A DNA stretch of 64,000 nt. Origin: an uncultured Bacteroidales bacterium (GTDB lineage: Bacteria; Bacteroidota; Bacteroidia; Bacteroidales; Paludibacteraceae). This document shows positions 27,577 to 37,386 of this stretch, one piece after another; position 1 is the stretch's first letter, and the number at the start of each line of letters is the position of its first letter. The stretch is from NCBI GenBank assembly GCA_946534715.1, contig CAMNCW010000041.1, forward strand, positions 62,001 to 126,000, given 5' to 3'. The notes under the pieces were generated by a model, which saw only the letters and a program-made list of their open reading frames with translations, ran no database searches and was not told where the DNA came from. The position numbers and the translations under genes were made by a program.

Positions 27577-28014
27577 ATGAAAAAGACATTTTTAATGGCC
27601 ATTATGGCAGTATTATTCGGTTTGAGTTCCTGCAATACGCATGACCAACTCATCACATTTGCCCAACTGCCGGAAGCAGGTCAACAATTGGTACAAGCTA
27701 ATTTTGACGTTGCCAATATCGCTTATGTGAAGAAAGATAGAGAGTGGTTTGACAAGGAGTATGAAGTGCGTTTTAACGACGGCACGGACTTGGATTTGGA
27801 AGGTGACGGAAGCCTCAAACATGTGGATTGCAAGTATCAGGCCGTTCCGGAGGCTTTAGTTCCAGAGTTCGTTCGTCAGCAAGTAGCTGCTCAGTTCCCG
27901 CAAGCATTCATCGTGGAGTGGGGTAAAGACGACCGGGGATGGAAGGCTGAACTCAATAACAAGTTGGAACTTAAGTTCAACCGCAGTTTTGAATTAACCG
28001 GCTTAGACGACTAA
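27577..28014 (+). CDS. PepSY-like (DUF2874) lipoprotein
   Basis: A protein of 145 residues with a lipoprotein signal peptide (MKKTFLMAIMAVLFGLSSC, lipid-modified Cys at 19). The mature part looks like two PepSY-like repeats: FAQLPEAGQQLVQANF...VKKDREWFDKEYEVRFNDGTDL and VPEFVRQQVAAQFPQAFIVEWGKDDRGWKAELNNKLEL. Known: these BLIP-like folds occur in many Bacteroidales periplasmic proteins with no established function. It has its own promoter and lies 5 bp before rlmB, so it may be the first gene of a small transcript. Confidence 0.85.
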   Translation: MKKTFLMAIMAVLFGLSSCNTHDQLITFAQLPEAGQQLVQANFDVANIAYVKKDREWFDKEYEVRFNDGTDLDLEGDGSLKHVDCKYQAVPEALVPEFVRQQVAAQFPQAFIVEWGKDDRGWKAELNNKLELKFNRSFELTGLDD

Positions 28015-28019
28015 TAACG

Positions 28020-28796
28020 ATGATAGCAAAGAAGAATTATGAGACCAAGCGTCCGCCGGAGAAGGAAATGATTTTCGGTGTACGCGCTGTTATGGAAGCC
28101 ATCGATGCCGGCAAGGCGCTGGACAAAGTGCTTGTGCGCAGAGACATGTCTTCGGCTATCGGGCGTGAGTTGCTTATCAAGTTAGAAGGCACATCGACGC
28201 CGATTCAGCGTGTTCCATTAGAGAAACTCAACCAATTCACGGACAAGAACCACCAAGGCGTGATTGCTTTTCTCAGTCCGATAGAGTTCTATCCGTTAGA
28301 GAATATGGTAGCATCGTTGTTTGATGAGGGTAAAGTGCCTCTTCTGATGCTGTTGGACGGCGTGACGGATGTACGCAATTTCGGAGCTATCGCGCGTACT
28401 TGTGTGTGTGCGGGCGTACACGCGTTAATTATAGGTTCGCGCGGGAGCGCTGCCATCAACGGCGATGCGGTCAAAGCGTCCGCGGGTGCGTTGCATTCAT
28501 TGCCGATATGCAAGGTAGAGAACCTGCAAAACGCGTTGCGTTACCTGCAAGAAAGCGGTTTGCGCATTGTGGCGGCAACGGAACATACCGATCGTAATTA
28601 CACAGAAGTGGACATGACCGTTCCGACCTGTATTGTAATGGGCAGCGAGGAAAAAGGTATCTATGAGGAGAACCTCAAACTATGTACAGACCAGGTGCGT
28701 CTTCCGATGACAGGCGTGATTGAATCGCTCAATGTCTCTGTTGCCGCCGGTGTTTTCATCTACGAGGCCGTTCGGCAGAGAGCACTGAACAACTAA
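28020..28796 (+). CDS. rlmB: 23S rRNA 2'-O-ribose methyltransferase RlmB-like (TrmH family)
   Basis: A SPOUT methyltransferase of 258 residues. The N-terminal L30e-like RNA-binding domain (about 15-90, [24 protein letters not shown]) is followed by the knotted catalytic domain: motif 1 [17 protein letters not shown] with the conserved Asn/Arg, motif 2 [10 protein letters not shown], motif 3 [18 protein letters not shown]. Known: RlmB methylates G2251 in the peptidyl-tRNA-binding loop. A related TrmH-family specificity cannot be excluded. Confidence 0.9.
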   Translation: MIAKKNYETKRPPEKEMIFGVRAVMEAIDAGKALDKVLVRRDMSSAIGRELLIKLEGTSTPIQRVPLEKLNQFTDKNHQGVIAFLSPIEFYPLENMVASLFDEGKVPLLMLLDGVTDVRNFGAIARTCVCAGVHALIIGSRGSAAINGDAVKASAGALHSLPICKVENLQNALRYLQESGLRIVAATEHTDRNYTEVDMTVPTCIVMGSEEKGIYEENLKLCTDQVRLPMTGVIESLNVSVAAGVFIYEAVRQRALNN

Positions 28797-28824
28797 AAAT
28801 TATAAACTCTTAAAATTGAACATT

Positions 28825-28983
28825 ATGGCAAAGTATGTTTGTGATGTCTGCGGGTACGAATATGACCCCAGCGTTGGTGATCCGGAGAACGGCATCGCCG
28901 CAGGAACCGCATTTGAAGACCTTCCGGCAGAGTGGAGTTGTCCTCTCTGCGGAGTTGGCAAAGACCAGTTCACCAAGGAATAA
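28825..28983 (+). CDS. Rubredoxin
   Basis: A 52-residue one-iron electron carrier. The four iron ligands are in two knuckles: [12 protein letters not shown] (C6, C9) and [13 protein letters not shown] (C39, C42). The conserved [15 protein letters not shown] loop is intact. Known role in anaerobes: electron donor in oxygen and peroxide detoxification. Its stop TAA overlaps the ATG of the next gene by one base (TAATG), indicating translational coupling with the pseudouridine synthase. Confidence 0.95.
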   Translation: MAKYVCDVCGYEYDPSVGDPENGIAAGTAFEDLPAEWSCPLCGVGKDQFTKE

Positions 28984-29663
28984 TGACCGTTTTATACGAA
29001 GACAATCATATTATTGCGGTCAATAAGACTTGCAACGAAATCGTACAAGGCGACAAGACAGGCGATACTCCGCTTGCGGATACAGTAAAGGTCTATATCA
29101 AAGAGAAATACCATAAGCCAGGCGAGGTGTTTTTAGGTGTAACGCACCGATTAGACCGTCCGACAAGCGGAGTAGTGCTCTTTGCGCGCACGAGCAAGGC
29201 GCTCTCGCGTTTGAACGAGATGTTCAAGAGCCACGAGCAAATCCGCAAGACCTATTGGGCGATTGTGCAAGGTGCTCCCAAACAGGCGGAAGCACGTTTG
29301 GAGAATTGGCTTGTCCGCAATGAAGCGCAGAACAAGAGTTATATAGCCAAACCCGGCGCGAAAGAAGCCAAGTTGGCTGTGTTGAGTTATAAAACTCTTG
29401 TCAAAGGCGACCATTATTCGCTCTTGGAAGTTAATTTGGAGACTGGCCGGCATCATCAGATCCGCTGTCAGTTAGCGGCAATAGGATGCCCGATAAAGGG
29501 CGACCTGAAATATGGCGCCAAAAGGTCTAATCCCGATGGAGGTATTAGTCTTCACGCACGCAAAATTGAATTTATTCACCCTGTAAGCAAACAAGATATA
29601 TGTATTACAGCTCCTGTACCAGACGATTCATTATGGCAGCAGTTTGCTGCATTAGTTCCTTAA
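28983..29663 (+). CDS. RluA-family RNA pseudouridine synthase
   Basis: A protein of 226 residues that isomerises uridine in rRNA or tRNA. The catalytic Asp is in VTHRLDRPTSGVVLFA; the second conserved motif is LETGRHHQIRCQLAAIGCPI, followed by GDLKYG. There is no N-terminal S4 domain, as in the short RluA/RluC-like members, so the target base cannot be named. The ATG at 28983 is chosen because it overlaps the rubredoxin stop and directly precedes VLYEDNHIIAVNK. Confidence 0.9.
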   Translation: MTVLYEDNHIIAVNKTCNEIVQGDKTGDTPLADTVKVYIKEKYHKPGEVFLGVTHRLDRPTSGVVLFARTSKALSRLNEMFKSHEQIRKTYWAIVQGAPKQAEARLENWLVRNEAQNKSYIAKPGAKEAKLAVLSYKTLVKGDHYSLLEVNLETGRHHQIRCQLAAIGCPIKGDLKYGAKRSNPDGGISLHARKIEFIHPVSKQDICITAPVPDDSLWQQFAALVP

Positions 29664-31276
29664 TGGTGAGTGCCGGTTTGTTACCCGACACGCTTGTGGC
29701 TTTCCCAGGCGCAGAAGGTTTCGGCAAATATACGTCCGGCGGCCGCGGAGGACAGGTGGTTTATGTCACTTCGCTGGGAGACGATGCTTCCGGCGCCAAA
29801 GAAGGTACGCTCCGTTGGGCGATGCAGCAATATCCCGGTGAGCCGTTGACGGTTTGTTTTGCTGTGTCGGGTGAGATCAGGCTGGTTAAGGACTTGCGAA
29901 TCAACCGCCAGAATTATACCATAGCCGGACAAACGGCTCCGGGCATGGGTATAGTGATCACGCATAACAAAGTCAATTTCGGTGGCTCAAAGAACTTTAT
30001 TGTCCGCAATATCCGTTTCCGTTTAGGTCAATATGATGTGAATGGAAAATTGTTGGACGCAAACGCTGTTGGAGCGGAGAATTGCGAGAGTTATATCTTC
30101 GACCATTGCGATTTCGGTTGGTCAATGGAAGAGAATATGAACTCTTACGACAGCCATTTTATTACTGTGCAATACTGTATCGTGCATGAAGGTTTGTACG
30201 ATGCAGGACACAAAAAAGGTCAGCGTGCCTATGGTTGTCAATGGGGCGGTTCGCCGGCTACATATCATCATAACTTGTTGGTTCATAACAACAAACGTTC
30301 GTGCCGTTTTAACGGAGCGCAAGGGGTAAACGATTGTGTGGTCTATATTGATTATATCAATAATGTGCAGTATAATTTTGAGGGCGGTTCGAACGGTTGT
30401 TATGGTGGTGAGAATACTGCTAAATTAGCGGAAGGTGAATATAATGGTCTGAACTCGGCGCATGAGTGCAATTTTATCAATAACTACTACAAAGCAGGAC
30501 CGAATACGACGAATAAGAAAAATTTTGTTTCAGTAGAGAAAGCGCGCTCCGGAGCTACGTCTTGGGGACCAAGCAAATGGTATCTCTCCGGTAATGTGTT
30601 TGATGGAGCAGCTTCGGCTACGGCAGATAACTGGTCGGCTGTGAACGTGAAGACCTATACGAAAGACGATATACGGGTAGATACACTCATTCGTCCGAAA
30701 ACACCTTGGTGGAAATGGACTACCGATTCTATCTATGGTCGCTATGATTTCGAAATGTATGCTTATGCTGTCAGCGATTACGAAACGGCAGAGGAAGCGT
30801 ACGAGACCGTTTTGGACACGGCAGGTTGTTTCCCACGTGACCATGTGGAGTTACGATTAGTGAACGATACCCGTAATAAGCAAGCTACTTATAGCGGTGC
30901 CTCCAGAGGAAACGGTATTATTGACACCGAGGAAGACGCCGAGGGATTCTATGATTATCCGGCTGTAGAAGCGCTGAAAGATACGGATCTGGACGGAATG
31001 CCGGATGTATGGGAGAGTGAGAATGATTGTGATCCCAATGTGCCGGACAATAATGTGCGTCACGCAAGCGGCTATACGATGTTAGAGATGTATTTGGATT
31101 ATGCCATGAGTCATCGGTTGCAGATGGAGGACGGTTATCAAAAGCCGGAAGGATTAGAGTACACCCATACTCAGCCCGGTAGCAGCAATGAACGCTACAA
31201 TATCTTAGGTCAGCGAGTTGGAGATGACTACAAGGGAATTGTAATCCAGAACGGACAAAAGTATTTACAACAATAA
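29600..31276 (+). CDS. Secreted pectate lyase-like protein (PL1-type)
   Basis: An exported polysaccharide lyase-like protein of 558 residues. The start at 29600 gives a signal peptide with a basic n-region (MYYSSCTRRFIMAAVCC) but overlaps the pseudouridine synthase by 64 bp; the ATG at 29633 is the alternative. The parallel beta-helix shows FPGAEGFGKYTSGGRGGQVV, NYTIAGQTAPG, FIVRNIRFRLG and FDHCDFGWSMEEN. A calcium-type loop DTDLDGMPDVWE follows. The C-terminus YNILGQRVGDDYKGIVIQNG resembles the end of Bacteroidetes secretion tails. It probably cleaves pectin or a related uronate polymer; no SusCD pair is adjacent. Confidence 0.85.
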   Translation: MYYSSCTRRFIMAAVCCISSLMVSAGLLPDTLVAFPGAEGFGKYTSGGRGGQVVYVTSLGDDASGAKEGTLRWAMQQYPGEPLTVCFAVSGEIRLVKDLRINRQNYTIAGQTAPGMGIVITHNKVNFGGSKNFIVRNIRFRLGQYDVNGKLLDANAVGAENCESYIFDHCDFGWSMEENMNSYDSHFITVQYCIVHEGLYDAGHKKGQRAYGCQWGGSPATYHHNLLVHNNKRSCRFNGAQGVNDCVVYIDYINNVQYNFEGGSNGCYGGENTAKLAEGEYNGLNSAHECNFINNYYKAGPNTTNKKNFVSVEKARSGATSWGPSKWYLSGNVFDGAASATADNWSAVNVKTYTKDDIRVDTLIRPKTPWWKWTTDSIYGRYDFEMYAYAVSDYETAEEAYETVLDTAGCFPRDHVELRLVNDTRNKQATYSGASRGNGIIDTEEDAEGFYDYPAVEALKDTDLDGMPDVWESENDCDPNVPDNNVRHASGYTMLEMYLDYAMSHRLQMEDGYQKPEGLEYTHTQPGSSNERYNILGQRVGDDYKGIVIQNGQKYLQQ

Positions 31277-31298
31277 GATTTTGAGAATATTTGATGAT

Positions 31299-31718
31299 AT
31301 GAAGAAGTTCTTTACAATCGCCATGCTGATGTTAGCATTGGTAGCTTGCCGGGATCAGGTGCAACAAGTATCCGGATCCTATTCCTATAAAATCAGCGGA
31401 AAGGCAACAGTGAATGGTGTCAGCCGAAATTTATCCGATGAAATCGGCACTTTGGACATTATCCATAAGACCGACAGTACGGCGTTACTCACTTTTAACG
31501 CCATGGGAGGATCCGTTTACTACACTAATGCAAAAATTAAAGACAAGAACATTGACATGGAGGTTTTCAGCCGCCGTATTACGCAATCCGTCGGAGAATA
31601 CGATGTGCAGGTGATAGGAAGCGGCAAGATCTACGACGGAACCATCATCTTTGATCTTATGTACATCGGTTCATCGTTGAAGGCGGATAATTTGGTAATG
31701 GTATGCAAAAGGAACTAA
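31299..31718 (+). CDS. Small hypothetical lipoprotein
   Basis: A protein of 139 residues with a lipoprotein signal (MKKFFTIAMLMLALVAC). The mature part is beta-rich (YSYKISGKATVNGVSRNL, GEYDVQVIGSGKIYDGTIIFDLMYIG) and may form a small lipocalin-like or calycin-like barrel. The family is not recognised. The ATG at 31299 is used because upstream in-frame TTG would place acidic residues ahead of the signal. It lies 22 bp after the lyase gene and 2 bp before the efflux adaptor. Confidence 0.7.
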   Translation: MKKFFTIAMLMLALVACRDQVQQVSGSYSYKISGKATVNGVSRNLSDEIGTLDIIHKTDSTALLTFNAMGGSVYYTNAKIKDKNIDMEVFSRRITQSVGEYDVQVIGSGKIYDGTIIFDLMYIGSSLKADNLVMVCKRN

Positions 31719-31720
31719 CA

Positions 31721-32758
31721 ATGAAAAAGGCGTGTCAGTCAGGTGTGGTTTGCGTTTGTCTGCTGCTCATAACTGCTTGCGGCAGGGTGAGTGAGCAGAA
31801 ACCGGCTCTTCAGCCTATTCCTGTTCGTGTGCAAGTGGTGACAGCCGGTGTGGCAACGTCTCCTTCCCGTTATGTCGGAACAGTAGAGGCCGTTCGTGAG
31901 ACGCCGCTCAGCGTTCAGACAGGCGGCCGTGTGCTGAGTGTGCATGTGAAAGACGGCGAGTATGTGAAGAAAGGACAAGTTCTGCTTTGTGTCGATAGTG
32001 CGCAAGCACTCAATGCCGTCCGCACGACGAAAGCGGTATATGAACAAGCGAAAGACGGATACGAGCGTGCCAAACAAGTGTATGACAAAGGCGCCGTGAC
32101 CGACCAGAAGATGGTGGAAATAGAGAGCCAGTACACACAGGCCCGTTCACTCTACGATGCAGCGCGCCAACAACTCAGCGAATGTACTTTGCGCGCTCCG
32201 CAGGACGGAGTGATAAGCGGATGGAAAATTCAGCCCGGTCAATCGGTATTGCCTGCTATACGAATCGGTGTGATCCTAGACCTTTCCGCCTATCAAGTGC
32301 TATTCACAGTGCCGGAGACAGAGATAGGCATGGTAACAATAGGTCAGCGCGGAGAGATGGATTGTGCGGCTGTTGGCAAGTCGTATGAGATTCAGGTAAC
32401 TGAGAAAAGCATGAAAGCCGATCCTGTGGCTCATACTTATACTGTTTCTGCGCGCGTGAGCGGAACAACGGATTCGCGATTGATGCCCGGCATGGTAGCC
32501 AAATGCCGTCTGGACGGACATAAGAACGCACAAGCGGAGAATAATGAGATTGTGATTCCGAACAGGTGTGTGCTTCTGACGAAGAACGGTCCGACGGTTT
32601 GGATAGCAGCAGACGGCAAGGCAGAGCGCCGCGCGATCAGAACAGGACGATACAAGTCCGATGGAGTAGAGGTGACAGACGGTTTGCACGCCGGCGATAC
32701 ACTTATTATAGACGGCTATCAGAAATTATATAACGGCTGCAAACTGCGCATACAATGA
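31721..32758 (+). CDS. RND efflux periplasmic adaptor lipoprotein
   Basis: A membrane-fusion protein of 345 residues linking the inner-membrane pump to the outer-membrane channel. The lipoprotein signal ends at LLLITACGR. The biotinyl-lipoyl-like halves flank a helical hairpin: VQTGGRVLSVHVKDGEYVKKGQ ... AKDGYERAKQVYDKGAVTDQKMVEIESQYTQAR ... CTLRAPQDGVISG. The beta-barrel and membrane-proximal domains follow. It overlaps the pump gene by 4 bp (ATGA), so adaptor, pump and channel form an operon. Confidence 0.92.
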   Translation: MKKACQSGVVCVCLLLITACGRVSEQKPALQPIPVRVQVVTAGVATSPSRYVGTVEAVRETPLSVQTGGRVLSVHVKDGEYVKKGQVLLCVDSAQALNAVRTTKAVYEQAKDGYERAKQVYDKGAVTDQKMVEIESQYTQARSLYDAARQQLSECTLRAPQDGVISGWKIQPGQSVLPAIRIGVILDLSAYQVLFTVPETEIGMVTIGQRGEMDCAAVGKSYEIQVTEKSMKADPVAHTYTVSARVSGTTDSRLMPGMVAKCRLDGHKNAQAENNEIVIPNRCVLLTKNGPTVWIAADGKAERRAIRTGRYKSDGVEVTDGLHAGDTLIIDGYQKLYNGCKLRIQ

Positions 32759-35700
32759 AAACGAGCAAGCACATAGAAGGCGCCATGAAGCATCACAATG
32801 TGGTGATTGCTTTGTTCATGCTGCTCATGGGCTTCGGTATCTGGTGTCTGCCGCGTCTGAACAAGGATGAGTTTCCGCAGTTCACGATCCGTCAGGGTGT
32901 AGTAGCGGCAGTTTATCCGGGAGCAACGGCTCAAGAGGTGGAAGAACAGGTGACGATGCCGCTTGAGGATTACATCAACTCGTTTGAAGAAGTGGATCGT
33001 TCCATGACTTTCAGTGTATCAGAAGATGGTATTTCGTACGTTTACGTCATGCTTCGCAACTCAGTGGAGGATACCGAAGGTACATGGACCAAAATGCGTG
33101 CAGGATTACCTTTGCTGCAAAAAACGGCTATGCCGTCCGGAGTTGTACAGACACTGATCATCGATGATTTCGGCTATACCTCCTCTTTGCTCATTGCTAT
33201 CGAGAGTGAGCAGCGAAGTCCTCGTGAGTTGGAACAATACGCCAAACAGGTATGTTCGCGCTTACGCACGATCAAAGAGATGGGTAAGTTGCGGATCATG
33301 GGGCAACAAAACGAAGAGATAGCTGTGACAATCGATCCCGAACGGCTGTCCATGTATGGTGTCAGTCCAACTATGTTGCAGGCTCAGTTAGCGTTGCAAG
33401 GTCTTAGGACAATCGGCGGAGAGGCAGATGGCGCGGCTTTACAGGTGGTTATTCCTTACCAAACGGAATATGAGATCCAGGAACAGATCGTGTGGGCGGA
33501 TCCGCTGACAGGAGCTACAATCCGCATGAAAGATATAGCCACCATCGAGCGCCGATACCAGAAAGCGGAGCGATACGTGGAGCACAACGGCGCGGCTTGT
33601 GTGGTTCTGAACATCGAGATGGAGCCGGGCAATAACATTGTGGAGTTTGGTGAAAAAGTAGATGAACAGATGGCAGAGGCAATGCGTCTTTTGCCGCCGG
33701 ATATTCATTTCCACCGAGTAACGGATCAGCCGAGAGTTGTTCAAAGTTCCGTAGTTTCTTTCCTGCACGACATTGTCATTTCTATTATTGTGGTAATAGC
33801 GGTTATGCTCTTCTTCTTCCCGCTTCGTACTGCTTTGGTAGCATCCACAGGTGTTCCTGTCTGCACGGCTATCTGTATCGGATTGATGTACCTTACAGGT
33901 ATTGAGTTGAATACAGTGACGTTAGCGGCATTGATCTTTGTGTTAGGAATGATTGTCGATGATTCGGTGATTGTGATAGACGGTTATACGAATCAGTTGG
34001 CGCGCAGACATTCCCGGTGGTATTCGGCGGTAGTGAGCACGAGTCTGCTGTTCGTTCCGATGTCGCTTGCCACTTGCGCCATCAGCGGAATGTTCTTCCC
34101 GATGACACGTATTATAGAAGGTCCTCTTGGTGAGTTCTTGCAACTCTTCCCATGGGCGGTACTCTATGCTTTGGGAGCCAGTATATTCTATTCCACTTGG
34201 GTGACCCCGTATCTCTCTTACCGCTTTATCAAGTTGCGCAACGAGAGTGAACTGAATCCTGTGGAGCGTGTACAGAACCGATTCTTCGGTTGGTTGCAGA
34301 AAACGTATGAGCGTATTTTAGGGGCTTGCTTTGCTCATACATGGATAGTATGGATCTTATTAGGCGGTTCTATATTCATCGGTTTATTCTTGATGACACG
34401 TCTCAATTTGCAGTTGTTGCCGAAAGCGGAACGTGAGTTTTTCGCTGTAGAGATCCATTTGCGCGACGGTGCGACCGTAGAGGAGAGTGCCGTAGTGGCA
34501 GATTCATTGGCCAATATTCTGCGTTCGGATCCGTTAGTGACCAGCGTAACTGCATTCATCGGTCAGTCTTCACCGCGTTTCCATGCGGCATATACGCCTC
34601 AGACACCGAGACCCAATTATGCGCAACTGATTGTCAATACACTTTCCGGCAAGGCGACAGAGCAAGTGATTGCGAAATACAGCGTGGCTTATGAGAACTA
34701 TTTCCCGAATGCCTATGCTCGTTTCAAGCAGTTGGATTATCAATCGGCTACCAACCCACTTGAGTTGCGCGTAATAGGCGATGATTATGAGCAGATGGAG
34801 ATATATGCTGACAGCCTGTATCAATTCATGGCTCAGATGCCGGAATTACAATGGGTACACAGCGAATATCATGGCATGTCTCCCTCGACGCGCATTGTGC
34901 TCAAGGCGGATGAGGCAACCCGTTTGGGTGTGACCGAGACGATGCTCTCGCTCTATCTGCGTCAAGCTACCAAAGGCGCAACTCTTACCACGCTTTATGA
35001 AGGCAGTTATAAACTGCCGGTAGTGCTCTATATGGCAGGAATGGATACCCTTTCCCCGCAGGCATTGGGTGAGATTATGATTCCAACGGCAGTTCCGGGC
35101 AAATGGGTTCCGCTTCGTCAGGTAGCAGATATCGAGCCGTACTGGCATCATACTTCGTTAGAGCACCGCAACTCGATGCGTGCTATCACCATCGGCGCGG
35201 ATTTGCGCGGCAACATCAGTCAGGTGAGTGCGGATAAGAAAGTGAAGAAATGGATGAGCGAACACCTTAATCAACTGCCCGACGGGGTAGAAATTCAAGA
35301 TGGTGGTCTGACCTTCCTCAACAAACTAATAGTTCCTCGGATTATGTGGTCCGTCGTAGCAGCATTGGCTGTGATGTTAGTATTGCTGATTTATCACTTC
35401 GGCAAACTTGGTTTGGCGTTGTTAGCTTTGTCCAGCGCGGTGTTGTGTCTTTTCGGCGCTATGTTAGGTCTGTGGATCTTCCAGCTGGACATTTCCATTA
35501 CCGCCGTTTTGGGTGTAGTCAGTTTGATCGGAATCATCGTGCGTAATGCGATTATGATGTATGAATACGCCGAGGATTGCAAGAAATACAAGCATTTTGA
35601 CACTCGTCAGGCGGCTTACTACGCCGGTTTGAGACGAATGAGGCCTGTATTCCTGACTTCCGCTACTACGGCGCTCGGCGTGTTGCCGATGATCCTTGCG

Positions 35701-35814
35701 CATACCAGCCTCTGGATGCCGATGGGAGTTGTGATTTGTTTTGGCACAATTTTTACTCTGCCGCTGACAGTAACTATTCTGCCTGTGGTATATTGGAAAG
35801 TATATGACAAGTAA
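32755..35814 (+). CDS. RND efflux transporter permease
   Basis: A proton-driven inner-membrane pump of 1019 residues with the usual two repeats of six transmembrane helices and large periplasmic loops. The first segment is VVIALFMLLMGFGIWCLP, followed by FPQFTIRQGVVAAVYPGATA. The proton-relay aspartates of helix 4 are in GMIVDDSVIVIDGY; the second repeat has VVSLIGIIVRNAIMMYEYAED. Known: the family expels drugs, dyes, bile salts or metals; the sequence does not fix the substrate. It overlaps the adaptor by 4 bp and the channel gene by 11 bp. Confidence 0.94.
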   Translation: MKTSKHIEGAMKHHNVVIALFMLLMGFGIWCLPRLNKDEFPQFTIRQGVVAAVYPGATAQEVEEQVTMPLEDYINSFEEVDRSMTFSVSEDGISYVYVMLRNSVEDTEGTWTKMRAGLPLLQKTAMPSGVVQTLIIDDFGYTSSLLIAIESEQRSPRELEQYAKQVCSRLRTIKEMGKLRIMGQQNEEIAVTIDPERLSMYGVSPTMLQAQLALQGLRTIGGEADGAALQVVIPYQTEYEIQEQIVWADPLTGATIRMKDIATIERRYQKAERYVEHNGAACVVLNIEMEPGNNIVEFGEKVDEQMAEAMRLLPPDIHFHRVTDQPRVVQSSVVSFLHDIVISIIVVIAVMLFFFPLRTALVASTGVPVCTAICIGLMYLTGIELNTVTLAALIFVLGMIVDDSVIVIDGYTNQLARRHSRWYSAVVSTSLLFVPMSLATCAISGMFFPMTRIIEGPLGEFLQLFPWAVLYALGASIFYSTWVTPYLSYRFIKLRNESELNPVERVQNRFFGWLQKTYERILGACFAHTWIVWILLGGSIFIGLFLMTRLNLQLLPKAEREFFAVEIHLRDGATVEESAVVADSLANILRSDPLVTSVTAFIGQSSPRFHAAYTPQTPRPNYAQLIVNTLSGKATEQVIAKYSVAYENYFPNAYARFKQLDYQSATNPLELRVIGDDYEQMEIYADSLYQFMAQMPELQWVHSEYHGMSPSTRIVLKADEATRLGVTETMLSLYLRQATKGATLTTLYEGSYKLPVVLYMAGMDTLSPQALGEIMIPTAVPGKWVPLRQVADIEPYWHHTSLEHRNSMRAITIGADLRGNISQVSADKKVKKWMSEHLNQLPDGVEIQDGGLTFLNKLIVPRIMWSVVAALAVMLVLLIYHFGKLGLALLALSSAVLCLFGAMLGLWIFQLDISITAVLGVVSLIGIIVRNAIMMYEYAEDCKKYKHFDTRQAAYYAGLRRMRPVFLTSATTALGVLPMILAHTSLWMPMGVVICFGTIFTLPLTVTILPVVYWKVYDK

Positions 35815-37168
35815 ACGGAACATAGTGCTCTTGGGCAGCTGTTTGATAGCTGTGGGCTGCTTCGCGCAAGCGTTGACGTTAGATTCCTGTCTATCGATGG
35901 CAAGAAGGAACAATCCTGATTTGCGCAAGTCAGAATTGTCAGTCAAGCGCGCAGAAGAAGTCCGGATGCAAGCCATGACCAAGTATTTCCCGCAGGTTAG
36001 GGGCATGGCATTCGGCTATCACGCTTTGAACCCGTTAGTTGATATAGGAGTTGATGATATAGGCAATGCCACGGTGCGCGATCTGCTCAATGTGTTATAC
36101 GGTAATTTCGGCGCCGCTTTGGGAATGCCGAATACCTTCAGTCTTTTGCAACATGGTTACGGCGCGAGTGTTGTAGCTATCCAGCCGCTGTTTGTGGGCG
36201 GCAAGATCGTAGCCGGCAATCAACTTGCTAAATTGGGTGTAGAAGCCGCCAAACTGCAAGCGCAGATGAGTGAGCGCAACAAGTTAGAGGAAGTAGAGGA
36301 AAGTTACTGGTTAGTATATGGATTGCAGCAGAAACGCAAGATCATAGATGATGCAAACGCGTTGTTGGATACCACTTATCAAATGGTTCATAGCGCCGTA
36401 GAAGCCGGTTTGGCTTTGCAGTATGACCTTTCGCAAGTAGAAATCAAGCGTGACGAAGTGGCTCGCCAGCAATTACAATTACAGAGCGGCACCCGTTTGG
36501 CGAAGCGTGCGCTGGCGTTAGCTATCGGTTTGGAGAGCATCGATTCGCTTGAGATCGCCGAGCAAGAAGGGAATGAAGAACTGATCACCGAGTTACTGCC
36601 GAATGATTCCGCAGCGGCTACGCCGGAGCAGCAGTTACTTTCGCTCCAAGTGCGTGCGGCGGAACTGGAGAAACGGATGGTTTTGGCGGACGCGTTGCCG
36701 CAGATAGCACTTGGTGCCAACTATGGCTATTCTCGTTTTCAAACCAATTTCCTGCGTGACGGAATCCATAATAAGAACGGCAACGGCGCATTGTTTGTTA
36801 CGCTGAATGTGCCGATAACCGGTTGGTGGGAGACGACGCACAAGATGCGCGAGAAACAATACGCTATCGAGCAGGCTAAGATAGATGAAGAGAATTTGGG
36901 TACACAGTTGCAGTTGCGTACGCAGCAGGCTTATGACCAGATGAACGATGCATTAGCGATGGTTCAGTTGCGCCAACGGGCATGTGAACATGCACGTGAG
37001 GCTCACAGCCACATGCAAGCCAATTACGAAGCGGGTAGAGCCACTATCGCGGAATGGCTTCAAGCGCAGATGGCGCTTACGCAAGCGGAATCCGACCTTA
37101 CCGATGCTGAGATAGCTTACCGGGTACATGTGCGCAGATACAAAGATCTGACCCACTCGGAGCGTTAG
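35804..37168 (+). CDS. TolC-family outer membrane efflux protein
   Basis: The outer-membrane channel of the tripartite pump, 454 residues. A signal peptide (ending VGCFA or so) is followed by LTLDSCLSMARRNNPDLRKSELS and the two helical OEP repeats, including YDLSQVEIKRDEVARQQLQL and the C-terminal SHMQANYEAGRATIAEWLQA. Gene order adaptor-pump-channel matches the standard RND operon, with an 11-bp overlap with the pump. No clear terminator follows, but a cluster of palindromes lies 125-230 bp downstream. Confidence 0.92.
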   Translation: MTSKRNIVLLGSCLIAVGCFAQALTLDSCLSMARRNNPDLRKSELSVKRAEEVRMQAMTKYFPQVRGMAFGYHALNPLVDIGVDDIGNATVRDLLNVLYGNFGAALGMPNTFSLLQHGYGASVVAIQPLFVGGKIVAGNQLAKLGVEAAKLQAQMSERNKLEEVEESYWLVYGLQQKRKIIDDANALLDTTYQMVHSAVEAGLALQYDLSQVEIKRDEVARQQLQLQSGTRLAKRALALAIGLESIDSLEIAEQEGNEELITELLPNDSAAATPEQQLLSLQVRAAELEKRMVLADALPQIALGANYGYSRFQTNFLRDGIHNKNGNGALFVTLNVPITGWWETTHKMREKQYAIEQAKIDEENLGTQLQLRTQQAYDQMNDALAMVQLRQRACEHAREAHSHMQANYEAGRATIAEWLQAQMALTQAESDLTDAEIAYRVHVRRYKDLTHSER

Positions 37169-37292
37169 TTCTCGGGCTTACGGCTCCTATATAAGGTAGA
37201 TAAAAGGCAGGGAAACAACCAACGAACCTCCAACTAATATCCAACTATCACCAACGGTTGTTTCGGAGATGAGTCGTATTGGGCTATTGGTG

Positions 37293-37350
37293 GCGGGATA
37301 ACATCCCGCATAATGGACATAAAACCGGCATAGGATGCCGGGCTAATGGA
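37293..37350. repeat. Twin hairpins each followed by TAATGGAC
   Basis: GCGGGAT-AAC-ATCCCGC (37293-37309) is followed by TAATGGAC (37311-37318); CCGGCAT-AGG-ATGCCGG (37324-37340) is followed by TAATGGAC (37343-37350). Stem lengths and loop sizes are the same but the stem sequences differ. It lies in the 282-bp spacer between the converging channel gene and rsmG. Confidence 0.7.
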
Positions 37351-37386
37351 CGAAGGAAAATTTGCACTGGCGAAAGTGGCGATATT

